Part shown: positions 1 to 9,338 of the stretch, one piece after another
Position numbering within the stretch: position 1 is the stretch's first letter
How the letters are laid out: every line of letters begins with the position of its first letter
Program-made: the position numbers and the translations under genes
The notes under the pieces: generated by a model
Seen by the model: the letters and a program-made list of their open reading frames with translations, nothing else
Databases searched by the model: none
What the model was told of the DNA's origin: nothing
Assembly (NCBI GenBank): GCA_900318865.1
Contig: ONMF01000001.1
Location: 1-64,000, forward strand
DNA length: 64,000 nt
DNA from: an uncultured Prevotellaceae bacterium
GTDB taxonomy: Bacteria > Bacteroidota > Bacteroidia > Bacteroidales > Muribaculaceae
Direction of reading: 5' to 3'

Positions 1-8
1 ACGAGGTG

Positions 9-3000
9 TTATTTCACCACTTTCACAGTGCTTGTTGTGCCGTCGGTGAACTTGGTGACCACCAGATTCACGCCGTCGAACGGACGGTCGCTCACCTGGC
101 CTGCCATGTTCACATACTTCACGCTGGCCACAGCCTTGGCGCTGAGGTCGTCCACACCGGTGATGTTGTTACGCACCACCACCAGCTTGATGGCGTCGCC
201 CGGAGCCTTGGCCATGCCGGCGGGAGTGGCAGCTTCTTCACGCTTGATTTTCAGTGTGAAGTTGCCTCCCTTCTCAATCTTGAAGTTCGAGCCGTCGGTG
301 AGGTCGATTTCGGTGGCACCGGCCATCATGTCCTCGGTGACGAGGAAGAAGCCAGCTTGGTTCTCGTCGACACCGCCAATCCACTTCCAGCCGTCCTCGG
401 CCTGCGGGTCGGGGGTGACGAGCTTGAACTCGACGTTGTCCTCCATGTCGATGGTGGCTTCATCGTCGACCATCTCCACAGGATTCACCTTGTCCCAGCC
501 GTTGAACGAGCCGGTCACATAGTACTTGGCAGGTTCAAGAACGGGCTTGACAACGATGAGCGCCTTCTTGGCGGGCACGGTGGTCTGGTTGTCGTCGGTG
601 GGAATCGAGTAGATACCTACCTTGGCACCCGAGACGATGAGGTTGCCTGCATAGTCGAAGTTCATCTGATAGACAAGACCGCCGCGAGGGATGCCGCTGT
701 TCTTGATACCGGTGTAGACATACTTGTGTACCAGCGAGGGTACGCCGTTGTTCCACTCGATGTCGAAGAAGCGGAGTTCGGTGTTGCCGTCGTTGATGAC
801 GAGGGTCTTCTCGTCCTTGCTCACGGCGAAGCCCGAGCCATTGGAGCCATTCAGGTAGTTGTTGACAAAGTCGGTGTCGCTGCCTGAGTTGAAGACCACT
901 TCGCCCTCAGCGTTCACGAAGATGAGCGAGGGCACACCGGCGTTGTTGTTGCCGGCACCGCGATACTGGGCCACCCAGTAGCCGCCGTTCGACATGGCCC
1001 ACACGTTACCGTTGGTGTTGGCTTGCAGCGGGCCGATGTGGTCGGTGAAGTCGGGGGCCTTGTCCCAATATTTGGCCAGCGTTCCGTCCTCGTTGCCAAT
1101 GTTGTAGACACTCACGTTGTTGCTTTTGTTGCCAGTGGGCACATCTTCGTTATAGACATAGAGCTTGCTGTCGGCACCAGAACCGTAGACAAACACGCCG
1201 GGCGACGAGCCACCCACGGCCACGCCCTCGTCGTTAGTCAACAAGCCGCTGGCCTCGCGGTTCAGAGGTGTGCCATCGGCGTGAGCGAAGAAGGGATAGA
1301 AACCGCCATCCTCGTTGGCCGGGTCGAAGACAAACACACCCGAGGAAGGATCTCCCCAGTCGGGCATATAGACCTTGCCTTCGCAGTCGATGCCGATGCG
1401 GTAGTTGCTGCGGAAGGCCAGCCCGTCGGTGCGAGTCTTGATCACGCTCTCGTTGTGCTTGGTCCAGTCGGGGTTATAAATCCACAAGCCGTTGTTGGCA
1501 TCGGTGTTGCCGGGACGGTGGCCGATGTAGATGCGTCCGAAGTAGTCGCTCTCGGGGCTGTTGTCCACGGTGTTGAACGTGTATTCGTAGTTGAAGTCGT
1601 TCGGGTCGTTGAGCAGAGCGATGGTGGGGATGTTCTTGCCTACGAGGTTCACGGCCCAGTTCATCTCCTGTCCGGGCTCGCCGGGCAGCTCGTCGAGGCT
1701 GAGCGTGATGCTGTTGGCTCCTTCTTTCACGTTGGGAATTTCCACTTCGCCCAGCACCTCACCGGTCTCTTTGTCGGTGAAGATGAGTTTGGCGCTCTCG
1801 GCGTCGCTGTTGGCGTTGAAGTCAAACTTGTAGCTGTCGTCGAGTTTCGTGTCGGTCAGGCCATAAGCAAAGATGCCCTTCACGGCCTCTTGCTGCACTC
1901 CCTGGGTTGTGAAGCGGGTCAAGTAGAAGTCGCTGGCCAGGTAAGCGTCGATTTGCTCGCCCTTCACCACTGCGGTGGCTGCCTGATGTGTTGCGGTTGT
2001 CACATCAGCGGGTGCTTTGCGCATGGGTGCCGCCTGCTCAATCGTGAGCTCGGTGTTGGTCTTAATCAGTTGGGCATTCTGCACGCCATCGGTGATGTCC
2101 AGGAACTTGATTCCCTTCGTGACGCCATCCTCGGCATAAGGTGCCACCATGACTGCGTGCTTGGCATACTTGAAGCAGTTGAAGCCGTAGCCCACCAGCC
2201 CGAAGTCCTCGCTGAGCATCTTCACGTCGCTGGGTACTCCCTTTTCGGTTGCGGGAGCGGTGAATTCAGCGATGAGGCCATTGGAGCCGCCCAAGATAAC
2301 CTTGGAATCGTCATTGGGCGAAATGGCCAGATGCAGACGACCACCTTGCACGTCATCACCATATTTGGTTGCGGTGAAGCCGGCAGAGTACAGGTTGTCA
2401 AAGTAGGATGACACGACATTGCCGTCGGCCACGCCCAGGTGCAAGAGGCGGATGTTCCAAGGCGAAGCTCCCTGATTGACGCCCACGATGTGGACCGTAC
2501 AGTCGTTTGACGGACCATTGATGGCCAGTGATTGACCCACATTGGCCCGATAATAGTTGACCGAGCTTTGCGAGGTTACCCACAAGGCGGGTGCTGAATC
2601 GAAGTCGTTCCAGATGTAGAGTCGTGTGGTGCCGCGAGTGTATCCGGCATCAACATTGTCGACTCCGTATTGGTTGCGTGTTAAGCTGGAACCCACCAAT
2701 TTGCCGTCGGCGGTGAAAGCCAGTGAATAGAGCGGGCTATAGAAGCCGGTGCTCTCTTCGCTATAGATGCCTTCCACACTCATCTCTTTGATCAGCTCCT
2801 GGGTGTCACTCTTGACCAGATACAGGTGAGGGGTGAGTCCGTCGTTGCTCAGAATGATGGTGGAGTCGCCGCGCTGTGCCACATCGGTCACGCGGCCGGC
2901 AATCTCAAAGTTTTGGGTGTTTTCTCCATCAAAGATGAATTCACTGGGCATTTGCATATAAACCGACTGATCGGGGTCGGGATAGTTCTCGTAGACAATG

Positions 3001-4175
3001 GCCGGCGGTTCGTAGCTTTCTGACTCCAGGTAGATGAGTGGCCAAGCGGTGTCGTTGGCTTTCACGGTCACAGGCTTGTATTCATCGAGCAGGGCCTTGT
3101 AGCCTTCGCAGGAGGCCTCAAGGGTGTATTCGCCCGGCTCGAGGTCGTAGAACACAAAGATGCCGTTGTACTCGTTGTCGACGCTATAGGAAGCGACTTC
3201 CTGTCCGTCCTTGAGCAACTTCACGACGGCGCCGTTCAGCGGCAGCCATTGGTCGTTGGTCCTCGGGGCGTACTTGAACAGGTTGTGCGAGATTTTCTCA
3301 TGCATATCCTTCACCGTACCCATGATTTCACCCTTGCCAGTCTGCTCCAGGCCGAAGTAGGCGGCCACACCACGGGCCTCGCGGATACCCTCCACGCGGT
3401 CGTAGTCGAAGTTGAGCGCGCGGTGGCGTGCGGGCTGATAGGTGTGGAAGTACCCTTCGAGCAGATAGCCGGGGGTGCCATGCTTGAGCACACCCAGGTA
3501 GCCGTCGTACTGCTTGCCGTTGCTGCGGGTGCCCACCGAGTGACTTCCATAGAAGTCCCAGTCGCCACGGATGTTGGTGCTGTTGGTGTAAGCCGTCTGC
3601 GGCTCCAGGTCGGTGTTCATGTGGTGATAGGGCCATGTGGTGTTTGCCATGTCGCGGCTGCCTGCCACTTGGTCGCCACCGGCACCGTCTTGTCCGCGGT
3701 ACAGGTAGAGCGGATAGTTGGTCGTCGTGCCGTCGGTGGCTGCATTGGAGTGCGACGAGATGAACATGTCGAAGTTTCCGGCTTCCACTTCCTCACAAAT
3801 CTCGGAAAGCGGGCGGTTGAACGTCTCTTCAGGGTCGTAGGTCGACACGCTGCCGGTATAAGGCCAGGGGCCATTGGCCAGACGCGAATAGACGATGTTC
3901 TCGGGTTTTACACCCACCTGCTTCAGGTAACTGCCGATGCCGAATGCGCGCGGCAGTGTGCCGCGGCCTTCGTAGAAGCCCAGTGTGTCGGGGTCGCCCA
4001 GGTTGCTGGTTTGCGGATGCCCAATGGTGCTCATCGGGCGGTCGTTGGGGCCATAGGAGCCGTGACCGGGATTGAGATAGATGCGCAGTTCCTCGGCTGT
4101 CTTAGCCTGCAATGCGCCTGCTGCCATGATTGCAGCTGCTGCAAGTAATAAGAATTTCTTCATAGCTGTAATCAT
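9..4175 (-). CDS. large modular secreted N-acetylmuramoyl-L-alanine amidase-like protein with Por-type C-terminal tail
   Basis: 1388 aa. A signal peptide (hydrophobic about residues 6-22) precedes an Amidase_3-like zinc hydrolase domain (about 30-275). Expected metal and catalytic residues are visible: H38 in NPGHGSYG, E70 in FYEGRG, H142 in SSHSNAA and E240 in YLLEGYFH. Such enzymes cut the MurNAc-L-Ala amide bond of peptidoglycan. A carboxypeptidase-regulatory-like beta-sandwich (about 310-375) follows, then some 750 residues of beta-rich sequence resembling propeller repeats, a GSFNGWD-type beta-sandwich near 1240, and a short C-terminal segment (YVNMAGQVSDRPFDG... VVK) like type IX secretion sorting tails of Prevotella and Muribaculaceae. 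The ATG at 4175 overlaps the upstream stop as ATGA; a second ATG at 4163 gives the classic MKKFLLL signal start and is equally likely. The substrate and the role of the long middle are unknown. Confidence 0.8.
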   Translation of the reverse strand: MITAMKKFLLLAAAAIMAAGALQAKTAEELRIYLNPGHGSYGPNDRPMSTIGHPQTSNLGDPDTLGFYEGRGTLPRAFGIGSYLKQVGVKPENIVYSRLANGPWPYTGSVSTYDPEETFNRPLSEICEEVEAGNFDMFISSHSNAATDGTTTNYPLYLYRGQDGAGGDQVAGSRDMANTTWPYHHMNTDLEPQTAYTNSTNIRGDWDFYGSHSVGTRSNGKQYDGYLGVLKHGTPGYLLEGYFHTYQPARHRALNFDYDRVEGIREARGVAAYFGLEQTGKGEIMGTVKDMHEKISHNLFKYAPRTNDQWLPLNGAVVKLLKDGQEVASYSVDNEYNGIFVFYDLEPGEYTLEASCEGYKALLDEYKPVTVKANDTAWPLIYLESESYEPPAIVYENYPDPDQSVYMQMPSEFIFDGENTQNFEIAGRVTDVAQRGDSTIILSNDGLTPHLYLVKSDTQELIKEMSVEGIYSEESTGFYSPLYSLAFTADGKLVGSSLTRNQYGVDNVDAGYTRGTTRLYIWNDFDSAPALWVTSQSSVNYYRANVGQSLAINGPSNDCTVHIVGVNQGASPWNIRLLHLGVADGNVVSSYFDNLYSAGFTATKYGDDVQGGRLHLAISPNDDSKVILGGSNGLIAEFTAPATEKGVPSDVKMLSEDFGLVGYGFNCFKYAKHAVMVAPYAEDGVTKGIKFLDITDGVQNAQLIKTNTELTIEQAAPMRKAPADVTTATHQAATAVVKGEQIDAYLASDFYLTRFTTQGVQQEAVKGIFAYGLTDTKLDDSYKFDFNANSDAESAKLIFTDKETGEVLGEVEIPNVKEGANSITLSLDELPGEPGQEMNWAVNLVGKNIPTIALLNDPNDFNYEYTFNTVDNSPESDYFGRIYIGHRPGNTDANNGLWIYNPDWTKHNESVIKTRTDGLAFRSNYRIGIDCEGKVYMPDWGDPSSGVFVFDPANEDGGFYPFFAHADGTPLNREASGLLTNDEGVAVGGSSPGVFVYGSGADSKLYVYNEDVPTGNKSNNVSVYNIGNEDGTLAKYWDKAPDFTDHIGPLQANTNGNVWAMSNGGYWVAQYRGAGNNNAGVPSLIFVNAEGEVVFNSGSDTDFVNNYLNGSNGSGFAVSKDEKTLVINDGNTELRFFDIEWNNGVPSLVHKYVYTGIKNSGIPRGGLVYQMNFDYAGNLIVSGAKVGIYSIPTDDNQTTVPAKKALIVVKPVLEPAKYYVTGSFNGWDKVNPVEMVDDEATIDMEDNVEFKLVTPDPQAEDGWKWIGGVDENQAGFFLVTEDMMAGATEIDLTDGSNFKIEKGGNFTLKIKREEAATPAGMAKAPGDAIKLVVVRNNITGVDDLSAKAVASVKYVNMAGQVSDRPFDGVNLVVTKFTDGTTSTVKVVK

Positions 4176-5071
4176 TTGAGGTTAATAATATAAGCCTCAC
4201 CGGTGGGGGTGGAGAAAGCAATTTTCTCGGCTGCAGGAAGCGGATACATGGCGATGACCGAGTCGTCGGTGAGCACCTGGCGGTTGCCCTGCAAGTCGAC
4301 GGCCACAATCTCGCTCGAGGTGTAGACCTCGCCGTTGTCCTTGTCGTTCATACCCACGATGATGTTGTCGCTAAACCACTTGGGTGCGCGCACGGTGCCC
4401 AGTTCCTGGAGCCCGGTGCCGTCGATGTTGCACACATATGCGCCCTTGCCGCTGACAAAGAACAGCGCTTTCTGTCCGTCGGGCGAGACCGAGGGCCAGA
4501 TGTAGCGGTACTGTGTGCCCAGCGGGGAGAACACACGGGTTTTACCGTTCTCGGTGATCATGAGCTGCAACTTGTCGATGCTCAGCACGGGAGCCGAAAC
4601 CTGGGCTTTCTCGGAACTGAGGGCTTTTTTCGACATTTTGCCTTTGTTGACGGCAATTGCGGTCTTGCCTTCCACGGTAAATCCTTGCAAGTTGCGAGTG
4701 GACTTCACCAGCTCCTTGCGCTCGCCGGTAGCCATGTTTTTACTGGCGAGGACGGCACGTTGCAAGTGCTTTTTGTCGGTGGATTTCTCGCGGTAGACCA
4801 CGGTCTGTCCGTCACTGGAGATTTTTGCGTCGTAACCGGCGCCGGCAGCGTCGGTGACAACTGTCGTTTGACCTGTGGCCAGGTCATACTTCGTCAGGCC
4901 TTTGTTGTAGTCAGTCGTGACAAGCAGATAACTACCATCGGGACTGATGGCGGCAACCTTGTTGGCTTTGTTCTCGGGAATGTTGACTTTTTCGATCGAG
5001 CCCACATTCAGGAGCTGAGCCATGCCACTGACGGAAACGCCTAAAGCTAACGCTAATAGTACTTTTCTCAT
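4172..5071 (-). CDS. secreted TolB/PD40-type beta-propeller protein
   Basis: 299 aa with an N-terminal signal peptide (hydrophobic residues 4-18, ending near GMAQ). The rest is repeated four-stranded beta units with the PD40/WD40-like pattern, for example AAISPDGSYLLVTT near residue 42, AKISSDGQTVVYRE near 87 and PSVSPDGQKALFFV near 210. Such propellers are noncatalytic binding modules in the periplasm or at the surface. The stop overlaps the start of the downstream amidase-like gene by four bases (ATGA), so the two are probably made together and may act together on the cell wall or a surface ligand. No lipobox is seen. The specific function is unknown. Confidence 0.75.
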   Translation of the reverse strand: MRKVLLALALGVSVSGMAQLLNVGSIEKVNIPENKANKVAAISPDGSYLLVTTDYNKGLTKYDLATGQTTVVTDAAGAGYDAKISSDGQTVVYREKSTDKKHLQRAVLASKNMATGERKELVKSTRNLQGFTVEGKTAIAVNKGKMSKKALSSEKAQVSAPVLSIDKLQLMITENGKTRVFSPLGTQYRYIWPSVSPDGQKALFFVSGKGAYVCNIDGTGLQELGTVRAPKWFSDNIIVGMNDKDNGEVYTSSEIVAVDLQGNRQVLTDDSVIAMYPLPAAEKIAFSTPTGEAYIINLK

Positions 5072-5264
5072 AAGCAGTACAGTTTTTCAGGTTAAACAAT
5101 ATGGTTAATTTATAATGGTTTTCAATGTCGTTTTGGGATTTGAATGGCAAATCTCGCATAAAATTACAATATTTTTTTCAAATAGACCATGATTAAGTAA
5201 AGTTTTTTTTGTCCCATTATTGAGTGGGGATAAAATCGGCATCGGAGTGATGGCTGGAGTCAAG
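5072..5264. other. AT-rich intergenic stretch, no gene seen
   Basis: Between the propeller gene start and the prs terminator lies AT-rich DNA with no credible reading frame. It probably carries the promoter of the propeller/amidase pair, but I see no clean TTTG plus TAnnTTTG pair here. Confidence 0.5.
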
Positions 5265-5290
5265 AAAAAAGCCCGCCAACAAAGGCGGGC
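5265..5290 (-). terminator. Rho-independent terminator of prs
   Basis: A perfect 7-bp stem, GCCCGCC (5271-5277) with GGCGGGC (5284-5290), has a 6-nt loop. Read on the minus strand it is followed by six T residues (5265-5270). It lies 24 bases past the prs stop. Confidence 0.9.
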
Positions 5291-5314
5291 TTTATGGTAG
5301 TGTGTGAAGAAAAG

Positions 5315-6247
5315 TCAGATAAGGTATTGCGAGCTGATGGAGCGGTTGTCGTGCACGCGTGTGATGGTGTCGGCAAAGAGGCTGGCCACACTCAGCACGG
5401 TCACCTTGGGGCATTTTTCCACATCAAAGGGAATACTGTTGGAGAACACGAGCTCGGTGAGCTTGCTGTCCATGACGCGCTCGCTGGCGGGGTCGCTCAT
5501 GATGGCATGTGATGCGAAGGCCCGCACCGACTTCGCGCCGTTTTCCACCATCAGGTTGGCTGCCTTGCAAATGGTTCCGGCGGTGTCGACCATGTCGTCG
5601 AGCAGAATCACATTCTTGTCTTGCACATCACCGATGATGGTCATGGTTTCCACCACATTGGCCTTGGCTCGCTGCTTGTGGCAGAGCACCAAGGGGGCAT
5701 TGAAGTATTTTGCAAAGTTATTGGCGCGCTTGGCACCGCCCACATCGGGTGAGGCGATGACCAAGTTGTCGAGCTCGAGCGATTCGATGTAGGGGATGAA
5801 CACCGACGAGGCGTAGAGATGGTCAACCGGCACATTGAAGAATCCCTGGATTTGGTCGGCATGGAGGTCCATGGTAATCAGGCGGTCGATGCCTGCTGCA
5901 CTCAGCAGGTCGGCTACAAGTTTTGCGGCAATCGACACGCGGGGTTTGTCCTTGCGATCCTGACGGGCCCAGCCGAAGTAGGGCACCACAGCGGCAATCG
6001 ACTTGGCCGATGCCCGCTTGGCTGCATCAATCATGAGCAGGAGCTCCATAAGGTTGTCGCAGTTAGGGAATGTGGATTGGATAAGGTAAACCTCGGCGCC
6101 GCGGATGGATTCCTCGAACGATACTTCGAACTCCCCATCGGCAAAGTGCTGGATGTTCATCTTGCCAAGCTCTACGCCCAAATCATGGGCTATTTCCTCG
6201 GCAACATAACGCGATTTAGTACCTGAAAAAACTTTGAACTGACTCAT
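5315..6247 (-). CDS. prs: ribose-phosphate pyrophosphokinase (PRPP synthetase)
   Basis: 310 aa, the normal family length. It makes 5-phosphoribosyl-1-diphosphate from ribose 5-phosphate and ATP for purine, pyrimidine, His, Trp and NAD synthesis in the cytoplasm. The family signature DLHADQIQGFF lies at residues 127-137 and the PRPP-binding loop VILLDDMVDTAGT at 213-225; the N-terminal FSGTKS and DGEFEVSFEES segments are also typical. It appears to be monocistronic, with its own promoter-like box upstream (6286-6317) and a strong terminator downstream. Confidence 0.97.
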   Translation of the reverse strand: MSQFKVFSGTKSRYVAEEIAHDLGVELGKMNIQHFADGEFEVSFEESIRGAEVYLIQSTFPNCDNLMELLLMIDAAKRASAKSIAAVVPYFGWARQDRKDKPRVSIAAKLVADLLSAAGIDRLITMDLHADQIQGFFNVPVDHLYASSVFIPYIESLELDNLVIASPDVGGAKRANNFAKYFNAPLVLCHKQRAKANVVETMTIIGDVQDKNVILLDDMVDTAGTICKAANLMVENGAKSVRAFASHAIMSDPASERVMDSKLTELVFSNSIPFDVEKCPKVTVLSVASLFADTITRVHDNRSISSQYLI

Positions 6248-6285
6248 AAGGGCGGATAAGTTTGTATGGTTGTGAAATTGCTATG

Positions 6286-6317
6286 CAAATTTAATCAATT
6301 ATAACGGCTTTTGCCAA
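6286..6317 (-). promoter_or_regulatory. Bacteroidetes-type promoter of prs
   Basis: On the minus strand a TAAATTTG -7 box (6286-6293) matches the TAnnTTTG consensus, with a TTGG -33-like element (6314-6317) at a spacing of 20. It lies about 40 bases before the prs ATG. Confidence 0.6.
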
Positions 6318-6330
6318 CATATTTGTGATT

Positions 6331-8016
6331 TTATTTCACGGCAGGGGTCATTTTCCACATCACTGCGTTGTGAGCCGGCACGGTGACAACGAACGGACGG
6401 TCGGGTTGCAACGACTGGGTCATGATGGCATCGGTCAGCAGTTCGGTGCAGCGCTGGTCGCCACATGGCAAGCCCAGGCAGTCGAAGGCGTGCTGCGGAA
6501 TGTTCACGCAGAGGTGGGCCGTTTCGTTGCCGAAATTGGCCACGACAAGGATGGTTTCACCTTTGTGATGACGCAGGTAGGCAAAGTGGTCGTGCGCGTT
6601 GAGCGAGTGGTTGTTGACATACATCAGGTCGAAAAACGCGCCCTGGCTGATAGCGGCCTCGCTGTTGCACAGCCGGAGCAAGCGCTGGTAGAACCGCCGC
6701 AATGTCTTTTGCGCGGCCGTGAGGCCTGCCACGCTGCATTTCCCGCCTGCATACCAGGTGCGCACGGTGGGCATGCTCCAATAGTCGAAAATGGTGGTGC
6801 GTCCGTCGCGCCCGCTATAGCCCTCGGCATCCAGGGCGGGCTCGCCGAGCTCTTGGCCGGCATACACCATGAATGGGCATGTCGACATGGTGGCGCTCAC
6901 CACCACTGCCGGAATTGCCAGCATGGCATCGCCGCAGAATTGCGGTGAGGCGATGCGCAGCTCGTCGTGGTTCTCAAGGAAATTGAGCATGTGCTCCTTG
7001 ATGTCGTCGATCGATTGCCAGCACTGCGTGATGTGTGATGCCGATGCATTGTGCTTCAGGGTGTTGAATAGTGTATCATAAAGTGATACTTTATCATAGA
7101 GATAGTCGAAACCACCATCGTAAATGTAGCTGCGGTAAAGCGCCGGGTCATAAATTTCGGCGATGAAAATGATGGCAGGATGCGCTGTTTTCACTTGCTC
7201 GATGGCCCAGTGCCAGAATTCCACCGGCACCATGTGAGCCATGTCGCAGCGGAAACCGTCAACGCCTTTGTCGGCCCAGAATTGAAGAATGTGCAGCATC
7301 TTGTGCCATGTGGAAGGTACCGGGCGGAAATGCCGGTGTCCATTCCACGGGTCGATGCCATAATTGAGTTTCACGGTCTCGTACCAATCGTTCTTTCCGG
7401 GCGATGCGTTGTAGCAGTCGTTGCCGGTGGCCCGTGCCGGATTCTCAACATAAGCCGTTTTGCCTTTGCCCATGTCGACGCTGGGCGCGAATGGCTGGCC
7501 TGTGATATAGAAGAAATTGTTGTTGGGGCTGAAAAACATGGTGTTGTCGTCGTTCTCGCCCAAATCTTCCACGCCTTCGGGTTTGGAGTCGCTGTGGTAT
7601 TGGCGTGCCACATGGTTGGGCACAAAGTCGATGATCACCTTCATGCCGGCGTCGTGTGTTCTTGCCACCAGCGATTCGAACTCAGCCATGCGGTGCTTCA
7701 CGCTCACAGCCAGGTCGGGGTCAACATCGTAGTAGTCGATGATGGCGTAGGGTGAGCCTGCTTGACCTTTCACCACATGGGGGTTGCATGGCTCGATGCC
7801 GCGTGCCGCGTAGCTGGTGCAGGTGGCGTGCTCAATGATGCCCGTGTACCACACATGTGTCACGCCCAGCAGCTTGAGCGAGCGCAGCACTTTATGGTCG
7901 ATGGCGTTCATCTTGCCCACGCCGTTTTCGGCGATGGTGCCTCGGGGAATGCAGCTGTTGCAGGGATTGGTAAACAATCTGGGGAGAAGTTGGTAGATGA
8001 TGGGTTTTTCTTTCAT
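6331..8016 (-). CDS. cytoplasmic GH13 alpha-amylase-family glycoside hydrolase
   Basis: 561 aa with no signal peptide, so the enzyme should act on intracellular glucans or imported maltodextrins. The GH13 catalytic regions are complete: region I IIDFVPNH (128-135), region II GFRCDMAHM with nucleophile D258, region III FIAEIYDP with acid/base E287, and region IV LENHDE with D351. A C-terminal all-beta domain follows (about 430-561). It could be an alpha-amylase, a maltogenic or a debranching-type enzyme; exact specificity cannot be read from sequence. It sits just upstream of prs, separated by the prs promoter, and has its own promoter-like box at 8037-8068. Together with the glycogen synthase and phosphorylase elsewhere in the window it fits storage-glucan turnover. 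Confidence 0.88.
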   Translation of the reverse strand: MKEKPIIYQLLPRLFTNPCNSCIPRGTIAENGVGKMNAIDHKVLRSLKLLGVTHVWYTGIIEHATCTSYAARGIEPCNPHVVKGQAGSPYAIIDYYDVDPDLAVSVKHRMAEFESLVARTHDAGMKVIIDFVPNHVARQYHSDSKPEGVEDLGENDDNTMFFSPNNNFFYITGQPFAPSVDMGKGKTAYVENPARATGNDCYNASPGKNDWYETVKLNYGIDPWNGHRHFRPVPSTWHKMLHILQFWADKGVDGFRCDMAHMVPVEFWHWAIEQVKTAHPAIIFIAEIYDPALYRSYIYDGGFDYLYDKVSLYDTLFNTLKHNASASHITQCWQSIDDIKEHMLNFLENHDELRIASPQFCGDAMLAIPAVVVSATMSTCPFMVYAGQELGEPALDAEGYSGRDGRTTIFDYWSMPTVRTWYAGGKCSVAGLTAAQKTLRRFYQRLLRLCNSEAAISQGAFFDLMYVNNHSLNAHDHFAYLRHHKGETILVVANFGNETAHLCVNIPQHAFDCLGLPCGDQRCTELLTDAIMTQSLQPDRPFVVTVPAHNAVMWKMTPAVK

Positions 8017-8036
8017 AGCCCTGATGTATTTGTCTA

Positions 8037-8068
8037 CAAATTTACTATAAAAAACCTATTCTCGCAAG
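8037..8068 (-). promoter_or_regulatory. Bacteroidetes-type promoter of the GH13 gene
   Basis: A minus-strand TAAATTTG -7 box (8037-8044) is preceded at a spacing of 20 by CTTG (8065-8068). The start codon follows about 20 bases downstream, giving a short leader. Confidence 0.6.
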
Positions 8069-8108
8069 TGCCGAAGTGAGGAAAAGGTCACTTTGCGTTG
8101 CCTGCACA

Positions 8109-8146
8109 CAAAAAACGCGGGAGCACCAGTGGTGGGTGTTCCCGCG
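8109..8146 (-). terminator. Rho-independent terminator of the methylmalonyl-CoA decarboxylase operon
   Basis: A 12-bp stem, 8116-8127 with 8135-8146, has a single G-T wobble and a 7-nt loop. On the minus strand it is followed by a T run (8111-8115). It lies about 40 bases past the beta-subunit stop. Confidence 0.9.
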
Positions 8147-8185
8147 CGTAATATAAATAAGGTGATGGCGCGCTATGGCATCATG

Positions 8186-9334
8186 TTATCCCAGGAAGCC
8201 CAGCAGCACACCTGCTGCCACTGCACTGCCAATGACGCCGGCCACGTTGGGGCCCATGGCATGCATGAGCAGGTAGTTGCTCGGGTCGTACTTGAGGCCC
8301 TGGTCGTTGCTGATGCGTGCTGCCATAGGCACAGCGCTCACGCCGGCATTGCCAATGAGCGGGTTGAGCTTCTTGCCCTGCGGCAGGATCAGGTTGAACA
8401 ACTTCACAAACAGCACGCCCGATGCCGATGCAATGACAAACGCACAGAAGCCCAGGAAGAAGATGAAAATCGTCTCCTTGGTCAGGAACTCGCTGGCTTG
8501 GGTGCTGGCACCCACCGTCATGCCCAGGATGATGGTCACCATGTCGGTCATGGCGTTGCTGGCTGTGTTGGCCAGGCGCTTGGTCACGCCGCTTTCACGC
8601 AGCAGGTTGCCGAAGAACAGCATACCCAGCAGCGGCAGGCCGCTCGGCACAAAGAAGCAGGTGAGAATCAATCCGAAGATGGGAAACAGAATTTTCTCGT
8701 TCTGCGACACCTTGCGGGCGGGTTTCATCTTGATGAGACGCTCCTTTTTGGTGGTGAGCAGGCGCATCACCGGGGGCTGGATGACAGGCACCAGAGCCAT
8801 ATAGCTGTAGGCGCACACGGCGATGGCACCCATCAGGTTGGGTGCAAGCTTGCCCGAGAGGAAGATGGCAGTGGGGCCGTCGGCACCGCCGATGATGGCG
8901 ATGGCACCGGCCTGGTCGGGCATGAAGCCCAGGGCCAATGCAATCATATAAGCCCCGAAGATGCCAAATTGTGCAGCGGCTCCCACAAGCATCAGCTTGG
9001 GATTGGCCAGCAGGGCCGAGAAGTCGGTCATGGCACCGATGCCCAGGAAGATGAGCGGCGGATACCATCCTTGGCGCACACCCTGGTAAAGGATGTTCAG
9101 CACCGAGCCCTCCTCGTAGATGCCAATCTCGTTACCGGGCTGGAACGGAATGTTTCCAATCAGGATACCGAAGCCGATGGGAACGAGCAGCATGGGTTCA
9201 AAATCATGTTTGATGGCCAGATAGATAAAGAACAGGCCCACGCAAATCATGATGAGATTGGTCCATTCACAGTTGTAAAATCCTGTGAAGTGCCAGAACT
9301 GTTGCAGATTGCTGGCGATGTCGAGCAGTACCAT
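8186..9334 (-). CDS. sodium-pumping decarboxylase beta subunit (methylmalonyl-CoA/oxaloacetate type)
   Basis: 382 aa polytopic membrane protein of the OadB/GcdB/MmdB family. It decarboxylates carboxybiotin and couples this to Na+ export. The hallmark GGADGPTAIFLSGKLAP lies at about 149-165 and contains the conserved Asp (D152) used for ion coupling; the second conserved segment NAGVSAVPMAARISN is near residue 330. About nine to eleven hydrophobic segments are apparent. It is the last gene of a five-gene unit; the biotin carrier ends only 4 bases upstream. With the epimerase in the same unit, methylmalonyl-CoA is the likely substrate, which implies propionate formation from succinate. Confidence 0.92.
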   Translation of the reverse strand: MVLLDIASNLQQFWHFTGFYNCEWTNLIMICVGLFFIYLAIKHDFEPMLLVPIGFGILIGNIPFQPGNEIGIYEEGSVLNILYQGVRQGWYPPLIFLGIGAMTDFSALLANPKLMLVGAAAQFGIFGAYMIALALGFMPDQAGAIAIIGGADGPTAIFLSGKLAPNLMGAIAVCAYSYMALVPVIQPPVMRLLTTKKERLIKMKPARKVSQNEKILFPIFGLILTCFFVPSGLPLLGMLFFGNLLRESGVTKRLANTASNAMTDMVTIILGMTVGASTQASEFLTKETIFIFFLGFCAFVIASASGVLFVKLFNLILPQGKKLNPLIGNAGVSAVPMAARISNDQGLKYDPSNYLLMHAMGPNVAGVIGSAVAAGVLLGFLG

Positions 9335-9338
9335 AGGC

